13,894 bases of DNA. Source: UBA4660 sp034408895 (lineage in GTDB: Bacteria > Bacteroidota > Bacteroidia > Flavobacteriales_D > Sanyastnellaceae). Positions 1-7,971 of the stretch are shown piece after piece. Below the pieces are notes generated by a model, which saw only the letters and a list, made by a program, of their open reading frames with translations, did no database searches and was not told where the DNA came from. Each line of letters starts with the position of its first letter. The stretch's first letter is position 1. The stretch lies in contig JAWXCI010000009.1 of NCBI GenBank assembly GCA_034408895.1, positions 1 to 13,894 of the forward strand, in the 5' to 3' direction. The translations under genes and the position numbers were made by a program.

Positions 1-21
1 ACTCACTCCCAAAAAAATTCT

Positions 22-1173
22 TTAATCTTCTTTGAAGAACCAAAGCATATACCGTGGCACAAGGTGAACATCCTTGTAATAAAAATGAATGATGTCCTGA
101 TATGAAATGTTTTTGCGCGCCATGTTGATAGCGCCTTCCTGGCAAAGCCCCACCCCATGTCCGAAGCCATATCCCATCAACTTAACCACGTCACCTTTCG
201 GCATCACTGCAAAACTTGTTGAGCGCAGTTTGAGGTCTTCACGCATTTTGGGAAGTGAAATAAAGGAAGTGCTGTCAGCGATAAAAAATTGTTTGCCGCG
301 ATATTGCGGTTGTTGATCAATGCCTGCGGAATCATTCCACAATTTATGATTTGAAAGCAGGTAATTGTTCCATTGTGAAGCGCTGAATTCCTTTTCCCAT
401 TTTGCATTGGGCATCGAAACACAAAAACTATCGGGGCAACCTACGAGGTAGGGCACAGGTTTGCTCCACACGTGTTCCGCATTCTTGGTGTGGCCGCCAC
501 AGTTGCTATGAAAAGTTGCAGTGATGAAGTTGATGTCGGAATCCACGATAACAATGTCGCGGGTTTGATACGTTGCAGCCTCAGCCAAATCAGTCGAGCG
601 TGGTTTGCCATGATAGACCTGGCAATGGGTGGCGTCACACAAATTGAATCCCTCGGCTTCGTGCCTGCGCAAATTGTTGAGGGCATAAGTACGTGAGATA
701 ACCGATTGCACTTTGTAATATTCCAGAGTGTGCGCGGCACCGGCTTCGGCTTCCACAACACCGCCTACATATTTTTCAATATCAATGATGTTGACCAGTT
801 TCAGTTTGCCTGAGGTGTTTTTCACTTCCAGCGTTTCTTCATAGATCCGCGGAGATTGTTTTTGTCCTGCTACCTGGATTTTGAATGAAGCCTGCCAGTG
901 CACAGGTCTCAGTTCCACTTTCGAAAAACCTTTGTGAGCAGCGCCCTTGAACCAGAGATTTATTTTTTCACCCACGGCATTGATGTCAACCACATCTCCT
1001 TTTTGCAGAATGAATTTTTTTCCATCATCACACACGAGCTCGAAAGACTCGGTGCGAATGGTTACAGTAATTTTTGCGAAGTGCTGATGGGAAAGAATGC
1101 CAAGGCGAATAGGCTCGGCAGTGCAGCAAAGACTTGCCAGAAGTAGAATCGAAAAAAGAATGTTGAAGCGCAT
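22..1173 (-). CDS. Secreted SpoIID/LytB-domain protein, putative peptidoglycan lytic enzyme
   Basis: Predicted 383-residue exported protein of the SpoIID/LytB family, whose studied members are lytic transglycosylases that cut peptidoglycan. Residues 1-19 look like a signal peptide (hydrophobic run, then CTA before EP). Family landmarks: GGVVEAEAG at 137-145, where Glu143 aligns with the catalytic Glu of SpoIID; a QSVISRTYAL helix at 156-165; LCDATHCQVYHG at 178-189, whose Cys/His set may bind zinc as reported for a clostridial SpoIID; HSNCGGHT at 222-229; and GFGHGVGLCQEGA at 336-348, the family signature. I chose the ATG at 1173; an in-frame TTG at 1182 would put three extra residues before the signal peptide and is less likely. 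It is the last gene of the minus-strand cluster, 46 bases after lpxB. The family assignment is firm; the lytic activity and its cellular role here are inferred. Sporulation is not expected in this lineage. Confidence 0.88.
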   Translation of the reverse strand: MRFNILFSILLLASLCCTAEPIRLGILSHQHFAKITVTIRTESFELVCDDGKKFILQKGDVVDINAVGEKINLWFKGAAHKGFSKVELRPVHWQASFKIQVAGQKQSPRIYEETLEVKNTSGKLKLVNIIDIEKYVGGVVEAEAGAAHTLEYYKVQSVISRTYALNNLRRHEAEGFNLCDATHCQVYHGKPRSTDLAEAATYQTRDIVIVDSDINFITATFHSNCGGHTKNAEHVWSKPVPYLVGCPDSFCVSMPNAKWEKEFSASQWNNYLLSNHKLWNDSAGIDQQPQYRGKQFFIADSTSFISLPKMREDLKLRSTSFAVMPKGDVVKLMGYGFGHGVGLCQEGAINMARKNISYQDIIHFYYKDVHLVPRYMLWFFKED

Positions 1174-1219
1174 CAGGTACAAGTGAACGAAACTATTAGC
1201 CTGAAAGTTTACCAGTGGC

Positions 1220-2338
1220 TCAGTTTCCTGAAATTTTCAACAAGGCACTTGCAACTCTTTCCGATGCGCCCGTTCCTCCGAGTTTATCATGAAGTTCATC
1301 GTAGTCCGTTAGCATCAGCTCCCTTGCAGTTTCATTCAGCGTGATTTTCCGCAGTTCCGATTTCATGTTCTCAACGGTGAGGTCGTTTTGAATCAACTCA
1401 CGCACCGCAATCCTGTCTAAAATCAAATTGACGAGCGAGATGTATTTCACTTTCACAAGACGTTTTGCAATGAGGTAAGAGATGCGGTTGCCTTTGTAAC
1501 ACACCACTTGCGGCACACGAAAGAGCGCTGTCTCCAATGTGGCAGTTCCACTGGTTACAAGAGCAGAAGTGGCAGACTGCAACAAATTGTATGTCTGTCC
1601 GAAAACAATTTTTACATCACTGCCGGAGACGAAAGTTTTGTAATAATCTTCAGCTTGTCCGGGTGCCCCTGCAATCACGAATTGATGCCCCGGAAAACTT
1701 TCCCGAACCTGAGTCATCAGAGGAAGCATCGTTGCAATTTCCTGTTTGCGGCTGCCGGGTAGCAGAGCGATGATTGGTTTATCGGAAAGGTTGTTTCGTG
1801 TTCTAAACGCACTTTGTGGATTGTTGTTTTGAAGATGTTCAATCTCATCCAGCAGAGGATGACCAACAAACTCCACATCAAAATGAAAGCGTTTGTAGAA
1901 GTCTTTTTCGAACGGAAGCACCACAAACATCTTGTCCACGCACTGTTTGATTTTGTGTACACGATTTTGTTTCCACGCCCAAACCTGTGGCGAGATGTAG
2001 TAGTAAACCTTTATTCCTTTGGCATGCGCCCACTCCGCAATGCGCAGGTTGAAACCCGGATAATCAATCAGCACAAGTGCATCGGGTTTGAATGCTGCAA
2101 TATCCTTTTTGCAGATATCAATGTTGCGGAGAATGGTGCGCAGGTTCATTAGCACTTCAACAAAACCCATGAAGGCGAGTTCGCGGTAATGCTTCACCAC
2201 ATCAGCCCCTGCTGCCTTCATCTTGTCTCCACCCCAACCGCGCAACTCCAGGTCATTGCGTATTGCACGAAGAGCCTTGATGAGGTTCGCCCCGTGTAAA
2301 TCGCCACTGGCTTCTCCGGCTATGAAGTAGAATTTCAT
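1220..2338 (-). CDS. lpxB: Lipid-A-disaccharide synthase LpxB
   Basis: 372-residue glycosyltransferase of family GT19. It joins UDP-2,3-diacylglucosamine and lipid X to form the tetra-acyl lipid A disaccharide at the inner face of the cytoplasmic membrane. Diagnostic stretches: N-terminal FIAGEASGDLHGA at 5-17, LIDYPGFNLRIA near 91-102, a PQVWAWKQNRV block, VGHPLLDE, the LLPGSRKQEI motif of the C-terminal nucleotide-binding half, and SGTATLETAL near residue 260. The length matches the family (about 380 residues). The ATG at 2338 begins directly with the conserved MKFYFIAGEASGD, so the start is secure. It starts 10 bases after the tsaC-like gene and is probably co-transcribed with it. No missing residues were noticed. 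It is good evidence for an LPS-bearing outer membrane. Confidence 0.97.
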   Translation of the reverse strand: MKFYFIAGEASGDLHGANLIKALRAIRNDLELRGWGGDKMKAAGADVVKHYRELAFMGFVEVLMNLRTILRNIDICKKDIAAFKPDALVLIDYPGFNLRIAEWAHAKGIKVYYYISPQVWAWKQNRVHKIKQCVDKMFVVLPFEKDFYKRFHFDVEFVGHPLLDEIEHLQNNNPQSAFRTRNNLSDKPIIALLPGSRKQEIATMLPLMTQVRESFPGHQFVIAGAPGQAEDYYKTFVSGSDVKIVFGQTYNLLQSATSALVTSGTATLETALFRVPQVVCYKGNRISYLIAKRLVKVKYISLVNLILDRIAVRELIQNDLTVENMKSELRKITLNETARELMLTDYDELHDKLGGTGASERVASALLKISGN

Positions 2339-2348
2339 GCTTGAAAAT

Positions 2349-2924
2349 TTATTCGCGGATAATTTCTATTTCTCCGTCCAAACCTAGTCTGACAATAGAG
2401 GAAGGTTTTGAAACGCTGGTATCATACTGACGAAACAGCACCACATAATCCACAGCATTTCTTATTGCATCACTCACACCGGAAAACAATCCGGAGAAAT
2501 TTTCACCACTGATGTTGGCCGAAGTTGAAACGATGGGTTTGCCGTATTCACGAATCAGCATCTTGCAGAATTCATCTTTCACAATCCGTATTGCAATGCT
2601 GCCATCTGGTGCAATAAGATTTAATGCGAGTCCCTTTGCCTTGGGATAAATAATAGTGAGGGGATTTGTAGCATTTGAAATCAGCTTCCCTAATTGTGAT
2701 GGAATTTCCTCGAGGTAGTCATGCAATTTATTTTCACCGTCTGTCAGAACAATCATTGCCTTGCTATGGCTGCGTTGCTTTATGGCGTAAACTTTTTTTA
2801 TCGCTTCTTCATTCGTTGCATCGCAACCAATTCCCCAAATAGTATCTGTTGGATAAAGTATGGTTCCACCTGACTTCAAAACGCGCAGGCAATGATGCAA
2901 GTCATCATCAAAAGAAGCCATCAT
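2349..2924 (-). CDS. tsaC: L-threonylcarbamoyladenylate synthase, short YrdC/TsaC type
   Basis: 191-residue protein consisting of a single YrdC domain. The family makes threonylcarbamoyl-AMP from threonine, bicarbonate and ATP, the first step of the t6A37 modification of ANN-decoding tRNAs, in the cytoplasm. Visible motifs: ILYPTDTIWGIGCDATN at 22-38; the nucleotide-binding K-x-R at Lys49/Arg51 within YAIKQR; and S-x-N at Ser135/Asn137 within STSANISGE. The length fits E. coli TsaC (about 190 residues) and not the longer Sua5/YwlC form with an extra C-terminal domain. YciO-like paralogues share this fold, so that alternative is open. Two adjacent ATGs exist; the first (2922-2924) overlaps the upstream gene's stop as ATGA, which suggests translational coupling. 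Confidence 0.9.
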   Translation of the reverse strand: MMASFDDDLHHCLRVLKSGGTILYPTDTIWGIGCDATNEEAIKKVYAIKQRSHSKAMIVLTDGENKLHDYLEEIPSQLGKLISNATNPLTIIYPKAKGLALNLIAPDGSIAIRIVKDEFCKMLIREYGKPIVSTSANISGENFSGLFSGVSDAIRNAVDYVVLFRQYDTSVSKPSSIVRLGLDGEIEIIRE

Positions 2925-4057
2925 GCAGTGAGTTTACGCAGAAGCGGAGAACACCTATAACGGTCTTCGCGATAATTTTCATACAATCGGTCCATAGTCT
3001 CCACACATTTTTTCAGTCCGATTTCTTCGCCCCATGCAATGAGGCCCTTTGGATAATTCACGCCTTTGGTCATGGCCAATTCCAAATCATCGCGAGAAGC
3101 AATGTTGAGGTAGAGTGCATCATGCGCTTCGTTGATGAGCATTGCAAGAATTCGCCAACTGATATTTTCCTTCAGTTGTTCATCGGAGGAAGGTTGAGGC
3201 TTCGCAGCACCATCTGAATAATCGTAATAACCGCGGCCTGTTTTTTTTCCCAGCCACGCGGCCTCCACCATTTTCTTTTGTGTGATGAAGGGTTTATAGC
3301 GCGGGTCATAGTAGAATGATTTGAACACACTTTCAGTCACTGCATAGTTCACATCATTGCCAATGAGGTCCATCAATTCGAATGGCCCCATGCGAAAACC
3401 GATAGAGCGCATGGCCTCGTCAATCGTAGAAAAGTCGGCAAAGCCCTCTTCATAAATGCGCAAGGCCTCACCATAAAACGGACGCGCCACGCGGTTCACG
3501 ATAAAGCCAGGAGTGTCCCTGGCAATCACCGGAACCTTGCCCCATGAAGCGATTTGATTTTTTACTTCTTCAACCAAACCAGTGCGTGTCTGCAATGCAG
3601 GAATAATTTCGACAAGCGGCATAAGCGGTGCAGGATTGAAGAAATGAATGCCAACAACCCGTTCAGGTTTTTTGCACGATGATGCAATGGCGGTGACAGA
3701 AAGTGATGAGGTGTTGGTGGCTAGAATGCAGTCCGCAGAAACTACGTTCTCGACTTCAGCAAATACTTTCTTTTTGACTTCAAGGTCTTCTATGATAGCT
3801 TCAATCACAAGATTGCATTCGCTCAGTGAAGTCAAACTTTCGCTGAAAGAAATTCGTGACTCGACTGCCACTGCATCTTCCGCAGACATCTTTCCTTTTT
3901 CAACCAGTTTCGGAAAAGTAGCCGCAAGTGCAGACTTCGATTTTTGCAGCGCTTCTGTCTTTGCATCATGAAGCACAACTTCACAACCCGCTTGAGCGGC
4001 CACTTGTGCAATTCCGCTTCCCATTGCACCACTTCCAATGACACCAACTTTCAACAC
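2921..4057 (-). CDS. 3-hydroxyacyl-CoA dehydrogenase (3-hydroxybutyryl-CoA/PaaH type)
   Basis: 378-residue NAD-dependent dehydrogenase that oxidises (S)-3-hydroxyacyl-CoA to 3-oxoacyl-CoA in beta-oxidation, butanoate or phenylacetate-type pathways. The N-terminal Rossmann domain begins VGVIGSGAMGSGIAQ (GxGxMGxGIA at 8-17). NTSSLS at 115-120 lines the active site, and GIHFFNPAPLMPLVEII carries the catalytic pair His138 and Glu150. DTPGFIVNR (181-189) begins the first C-terminal domain, ending near LGKKTGRGYYDYSDG. A second, shorter copy of the C-terminal domain runs from about 295 to 378 (GVNYPKGLIAWGEEIG). This two-C-domain layout explains why it exceeds the roughly 280-residue single-domain enzymes. 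Translation appears to start at GTG (4055-4057), because the frame upstream reaches a stop without an ATG. It is the first gene of the minus-strand cluster. The substrate cannot be fixed from sequence. Confidence 0.93.
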   Translation of the reverse strand: MLKVGVIGSGAMGSGIAQVAAQAGCEVVLHDAKTEALQKSKSALAATFPKLVEKGKMSAEDAVAVESRISFSESLTSLSECNLVIEAIIEDLEVKKKVFAEVENVVSADCILATNTSSLSVTAIASSCKKPERVVGIHFFNPAPLMPLVEIIPALQTRTGLVEEVKNQIASWGKVPVIARDTPGFIVNRVARPFYGEALRIYEEGFADFSTIDEAMRSIGFRMGPFELMDLIGNDVNYAVTESVFKSFYYDPRYKPFITQKKMVEAAWLGKKTGRGYYDYSDGAAKPQPSSDEQLKENISWRILAMLINEAHDALYLNIASRDDLELAMTKGVNYPKGLIAWGEEIGLKKCVETMDRLYENYREDRYRCSPLLRKLTA

Positions 4058-4119
4058 CTGAAAAATTTTTGGGACGAAGATGGTTTAATCCATCGTTGAA
4101 CTCACACCTTTGTAATTCG
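4058..4119. other. Divergent intergenic spacer, presumed promoters for both flanking genes
   Basis: Only 62 bases separate the GTG of the acyl-CoA dehydrogenase (minus) from the ATG of the OmpA/DUF1573 gene (plus), so promoters for both transcription units should lie here or inside the genes. I looked for TTG/TTTG plus TAnnTTTG on both strands and found no convincing pair. The assignment rests on gene arrangement alone. Confidence 0.35.
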
Positions 4120-6408
4120 ATGAAGTCAAAATTCGCCTGCATTTTATTGTTACTCATTTCTGCAATTGCCTTCGGCCAGAAGCCGAAACAATATGTAAAA
4201 CTCGGAGACAAGGCGCGGGAAAATGGAAATTGGCCAGCTGCCTACGCATACTATGAGGAAGCGTTTCTTCTCGACTCGACCGACTTCGATTTGAACCTGC
4301 ACTATGCAGAGGCTGCAAGGCAAATCAAGAGTTTTGAATTGGCCGAACGGCTGTACGACAAACTCTACGAGAAAGACCGGGGCCGTGTTTTTCCTGATGG
4401 TTTGTTTTGGCTTGCTATGATGCAAAAGCACAATGGCAAATACGAAGATGCTCAACGCAATTTCAAGAAGTATGCGAAGAAGCACAAAGCAAAAGCTGAC
4501 AAAAAATTGCTGGAACGTGCGGAACAGGAAGTGAAGAGTGCGGTGTGGGCAATGGAGTACAAGGAGAATAATGAACTCACGAATAAAATATTTTTAGAAC
4601 TTGCATCACCAGAACAACTTCAGAAGTGCAGACTGCTGGCAGCCGAAATGAAAACTTTGATTGGGCCAGTGAACTCAGAGCAAAGTGAAATTGCACCTCG
4701 CATTTTCAGCACACAGCTTACCTACTCAACCTATTATTCTGACTCATTAAGCGAGTATTGGATGATGATGAAAAGTGCTATTGAAACTGGTAAGGAAAAC
4801 AACTCAGGGTTTTTGGTTTCAGATATCAAATCCTACACTGATGAAGTCGGTTTAAAAAACGAAGCGAATCTTTTTGTTTTTGATAATGTCGCTTATTTCA
4901 CCCGTGCTGAAAACGGGATAAGCCAACTTTGGTCTGCTAACATTGAAAAGGCCAGCCTGCAGGAAGGGCAGGGAAAACTCATAAATCCACATCCCATAAA
5001 TGAATTGAATGAAAAAGGATTTGTTTTCACCATGCCCTGTGTTGCAGAGAAGGAAGGAACCGAAATTCTTCTTTTCTCATCAAACCGGAGTGGTGGTTTC
5101 GGTGGTATGGATATCTGGGCAAGTGAAAGGCAAAATGATACCTGGAAAAAACCAATCAACCTTGGGGGAATAATCAATACACCTGGAGATGAACTGACTC
5201 CCTTCTACCTGAAAAATCATTTGTTCTTCAGCAGTGATTGGCATGAAGGCATGGGGGCCCAGGATGTCTTCTGTGCTAAAGACCTCGGCAACGTTTATGA
5301 CAAACCACTGAACCTCGGCAGGCCATTCAACTCACCGCAAAACGACATCTACTTCTGGCTGGATGAAACCGACCTGATTTTTCTCTTCTCATCGAACCGC
5401 GAGGGAAGCACTGGTAGTACAGAAGGAGTTTATTGCTGTAATGACATCTACGGAGGTAAGGTGGAATTCATTTGTGAGAAGGAAGAAATATCGGAACTGG
5501 CCAACCTAATGTCATCCCTCCCCGTTCGCCTTTACTTCCATAACGATGAACCGAATCCTGATTCCAGGGACACCACCACCACTCTTCCCTATTCATCGGC
5601 TTATGAATCTTACCTGGAGAAGATTCCAACCTATCTGCGCGAAAATGGCAAAGGACTAATCGGTGAAAAACAGGAAGAAGCCGAAACCATCACACAGGAT
5701 TTTTTCGACCTGATGGTGAAGAAGGGAATGAATGATTTGCAAACCTTTTCCGATTTGCTCTTGAAAGAACTCGAACAGGGAAAACGCATCCGCATTTCCG
5801 TTCGCGGATTTGCAAGCCCGCGTGCGCAAACGGACTATAATGTGAACCTCACCAAACGCAGAATCGGCAGCCTGATAAATTATTTGAATGAAGAAAAAGG
5901 CGGGGCATTTATTCCATTTATCAATGCAACTGCAACGAACGGTGGCAAACTGGAATTTGGGCAACTTCCCTTTGGGGAATATAAGTCGGATAAGAGTGTG
6001 AGCGATGATTTGTTCAATGAAAAACAATCCATATTTAGTCGCGCAGCATGTCTCGAAAGAAAAATTGAAATTGAATCGGTGAGCATCATTCCCGCTGAAC
6101 CAAAAGCCGTGATTGAAATGCAGGAGGCATTTGATTTCGGGAAAATTCTTTCAAGCCAACCGGCAGTACACATTTTCGAAATCCGCAACATTGGAAATGC
6201 CCCACTGCAAGTGGATTCACTCCAGGCATCTTGCGGATGTACAACCCCAAGTCTCGATAAGTCTTTTATTCTTCCCGGTGAAAGCGCACAACTGAAAGCG
6301 GGCTTCGATCCGCTCAGGAAAAAAGGACAACAAGTGATAGAGGTTTACCTCTTCATTCATGGCGAAACGGAACCTCGCATCATTACCATCATGGCTGATG
6401 TGGAATAG
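4120..6408 (+). CDS. TPR / PD40 propeller / OmpA-like / DUF1573 envelope protein
   Basis: 762-residue exported protein, probably attached to or facing the outer membrane and cell wall. I chose the ATG at 4120 because it opens a clean signal peptide (MKSKFACILLLLISAIAFGQ); an upstream TTG at 4069 would put 17 non-signal residues first. Regions in order: TPR-like helices about 25-150 (GNWPAAYAYYEEAFLLD); PD40/WD40-like propeller blades about 190-450 (LLFSSNRSGGFGGMDIW; LFFSSDWHEGMGAQDVF; FLFSSNREGS); an expanded Bacteroidota-type OmpA-like domain about 468-655 (VRGFASPRAQTDYNVNLTKRR; CLERKIEIESV); and a C-terminal DUF1573 Ig-like domain about 668-762 with SCGCTTP at 704-710. TPR plus propeller plus OmpA resembles the T9SS component PorE and many Bacteroidota OmpA-family proteins. 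The terminal DUF1573 differs from PorE. The exact function is unknown. Confidence 0.85.
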   Translation: MKSKFACILLLLISAIAFGQKPKQYVKLGDKARENGNWPAAYAYYEEAFLLDSTDFDLNLHYAEAARQIKSFELAERLYDKLYEKDRGRVFPDGLFWLAMMQKHNGKYEDAQRNFKKYAKKHKAKADKKLLERAEQEVKSAVWAMEYKENNELTNKIFLELASPEQLQKCRLLAAEMKTLIGPVNSEQSEIAPRIFSTQLTYSTYYSDSLSEYWMMMKSAIETGKENNSGFLVSDIKSYTDEVGLKNEANLFVFDNVAYFTRAENGISQLWSANIEKASLQEGQGKLINPHPINELNEKGFVFTMPCVAEKEGTEILLFSSNRSGGFGGMDIWASERQNDTWKKPINLGGIINTPGDELTPFYLKNHLFFSSDWHEGMGAQDVFCAKDLGNVYDKPLNLGRPFNSPQNDIYFWLDETDLIFLFSSNREGSTGSTEGVYCCNDIYGGKVEFICEKEEISELANLMSSLPVRLYFHNDEPNPDSRDTTTTLPYSSAYESYLEKIPTYLRENGKGLIGEKQEEAETITQDFFDLMVKKGMNDLQTFSDLLLKELEQGKRIRISVRGFASPRAQTDYNVNLTKRRIGSLINYLNEEKGGAFIPFINATATNGGKLEFGQLPFGEYKSDKSVSDDLFNEKQSIFSRAACLERKIEIESVSIIPAEPKAVIEMQEAFDFGKILSSQPAVHIFEIRNIGNAPLQVDSLQASCGCTTPSLDKSFILPGESAQLKAGFDPLRKKGQQVIEVYLFIHGETEPRIITIMADVE

Positions 6409-6421
6409 AAAGTAATGGACA

Positions 6422-6439
6422 TCCCAATAGGTATCGGGA
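6422..6439. repeat. Imperfect 18-base palindrome after the OmpA/DUF1573 gene
   Basis: TCCCAATAGGTATCGGGA pairs with itself except for one A/C mismatch and the central GG. It begins 14 bases after the stop codon. There is no T-run, so it is not a standard terminator. A direct repeat of GACAAT follows (6447-6452 and 6454-6459), flanked by AATTG and CAATT. The outer bases resemble the TCCCGA/TCGGGA palindrome at 11886-11901. Confidence 0.4.
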
Positions 6440-6492
6440 GATAATTGACAATGGACAATTTCTGATGCGTGAACTCCAAGGGTCTTAACAAT

Positions 6493-6521
6493 TTTGGTTA
6501 TACGCTTTTGGCCTACTTTTC
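6493..6521 (+). promoter_or_regulatory. Candidate Bacteroidota promoter for the PQQ dehydrogenase
   Basis: TTTG at 6493-6496 and TACTTTTC at 6514-6521 are 17 bases apart. They fit the Bacteroidota -33 TTTG / -7 TAnnTTTG pattern with one mismatch in the last base. The start codon follows at 6540, giving a short untranslated leader with no strong ribosome binding site. Confidence 0.4.
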
Positions 6522-6539
6522 CAGCCGAAAAACAACTCA

Positions 6540-7958
6540 ATGAAAAATATATTCATCATATCAGCAGCAGTAGTTGGACTTTGTTGCAACAACAAACCTG
6601 CTATTTCACAAACCGAATGGGAAGTGGGCAACACCACACTTACAGAAACGGATCTTGTAACAGGAGTTGATCTTCCCTGGGAAATACTTTGGGGCCCTGA
6701 TGATCACATCTGGTGCACCACACGCCCCGGAGAAGTGCTGCGCATTGATCCATCCACAGGAAATTATACCACAATCCTCGACCTAACCTCAGTGATTTTT
6801 GGCGATGGAGAAAGCGAGCCGGGAATGCTTGGTATGGCGGTGCATCCCGATTTCGAGAACTCACCCAAAGTTTACATTGTGTATTGTTATGGCTCAGGTG
6901 GTGCCAGTGAAAGGTTGTCTGTTTTTGATTGGGATGGAGCACAACTGGTGAACGAACAATATGTGATAGACGACATTCCTGCCAACTACATTCACAATGG
7001 TTCACGCCTTATAGTCACACCCGATAATAAAATTATGATGACCACAGGCGATACAGGCGATGGTGGCGATTCATCACAAGACATTGCAGCGCTCAACGGA
7101 AAGGTGCTGCGCATAAACCTTGACGGAAGCATTCCTGCTGACAATCCTGATCCGGCCAGTTATGTGTGGAGTTTTGGACATCGCAATAGCCAGGGATTGT
7201 GTGTCGGGCCCAATAACATCATTTACGAAAGTGAGCACGGCCAAAACGCGTCCGATGAATTCAACATCATCGAAATGAATCGCAACTATGGATGGCCAAC
7301 GGTACAGGGAGCATGCAACACCGGTGCTGAACAAACTTATTGCGAAGCGAACAACGTAAAGGAACCGCTCAAAGAATGGTCACCATGTGTTGCCGTGAAC
7401 GGTATCGAATACTACAATCATGAAGCGATTCCTGAATGGCAGAACAGCGTGCTGATGGGTGTAATGGGTGGACTTGGGGGTGCCAACAACAACTATGATC
7501 GCGTTTCAGTGCTGCACATGAGTGCTGATGGATTGACGGTGGAAAGCGAAGACCAATTTTTCACCAGCCTTAACCAGCGCTTCCGCGATGTGTGCGTGAA
7601 TCCTTACACAGGTGCTTTATATGTTGCTCTCAATGGTTCGCAGTACCCCGGCAATGGGCCAAACAAGATTAAGGAATTCCGCAATTTGGCCTATAATGCC
7701 ATCAATGAACCTAAGCCTGCTTCCCAAAGCATTATTGTGTTTCCGAATCCTGCAGGCGATTCCATGACGGTGGAGATTTCAGAAAGTCTTGTAGGAAGCA
7801 CACTTGAAATTTTCTCAAACAATGGACAAGCTGTAAAGGAAATAAAGCTTCAATCCAAATCCACACAACTTGATTTGTCGGAATTCAAACCGGGGAATTA
7901 CTGGATGAAAACAGGTTCCGCTCTCGGAACGTTAACAAAGACATTCGTGAAGAATTAA
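6540..7958 (+). CDS. Secreted PQQ-type sugar (aldose/sorbosone) dehydrogenase with T9SS sorting domain
   Basis: 472-residue exported protein. Residues 1-24 form a signal peptide (MKNIFIISAAVVGL...AISQ, cleavage before TEW). Residues about 35-385 match the glucose/sorbosone dehydrogenase six-bladed propeller family, whose soluble members use PQQ and calcium to oxidise aldoses: GMLGMAVHPDF (95-105), IHNGSRL with His152, TTGDTGDGGDSSQ (168-180), LNGKVLRINLDGSIP, SFGHRNSQGL (211-220), SEHGQNASDEFN and NYGWPTVQG (249-257). Residues about 397-472 are a type-A T9SS C-terminal sorting domain (IIVFPNPAGDSMTVEIS ... LSEFKPGNYWMKT ... KTFVKN). That predicts passage through the Por machinery to the cell surface or medium. 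PQQ binding and the sugar used are family inferences; some homologues have no tested activity. It is transcribed alone and ends in a shared hairpin. Confidence 0.88.
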   Translation: MKNIFIISAAVVGLCCNNKPAISQTEWEVGNTTLTETDLVTGVDLPWEILWGPDDHIWCTTRPGEVLRIDPSTGNYTTILDLTSVIFGDGESEPGMLGMAVHPDFENSPKVYIVYCYGSGGASERLSVFDWDGAQLVNEQYVIDDIPANYIHNGSRLIVTPDNKIMMTTGDTGDGGDSSQDIAALNGKVLRINLDGSIPADNPDPASYVWSFGHRNSQGLCVGPNNIIYESEHGQNASDEFNIIEMNRNYGWPTVQGACNTGAEQTYCEANNVKEPLKEWSPCVAVNGIEYYNHEAIPEWQNSVLMGVMGGLGGANNNYDRVSVLHMSADGLTVESEDQFFTSLNQRFRDVCVNPYTGALYVALNGSQYPGNGPNKIKEFRNLAYNAINEPKPASQSIIVFPNPAGDSMTVEISESLVGSTLEIFSNNGQAVKEIKLQSKSTQLDLSEFKPGNYWMKTGSALGTLTKTFVKN

Positions 7959-7971
7959 ATTAAAGTGAAGA

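Noticed and set aside
1110..1173. Lipoprotein signal in the SpoIID-type protein (ASLCC)
   Set aside because: The residues before either Cys do not fit the lipobox; a normal signal-peptidase I site fits better.
1174..1182. TTG start three codons upstream for the SpoIID-type gene
   Set aside because: An ATG at 1173 begins the signal peptide directly.
4069..4119. Earlier TTG start for the OmpA/DUF1573 protein
   Set aside because: It would place 17 polar residues before a textbook signal peptide and overlap the divergent promoter spacer; the ATG at 4120 is better.
6540..6620. Lipobox (VVGLCC) at the start of the PQQ dehydrogenase
   Set aside because: Leu or Cys at -1 is unsuitable, and a T9SS cargo is expected to have a signal-peptidase I site (AISQ before TEW).
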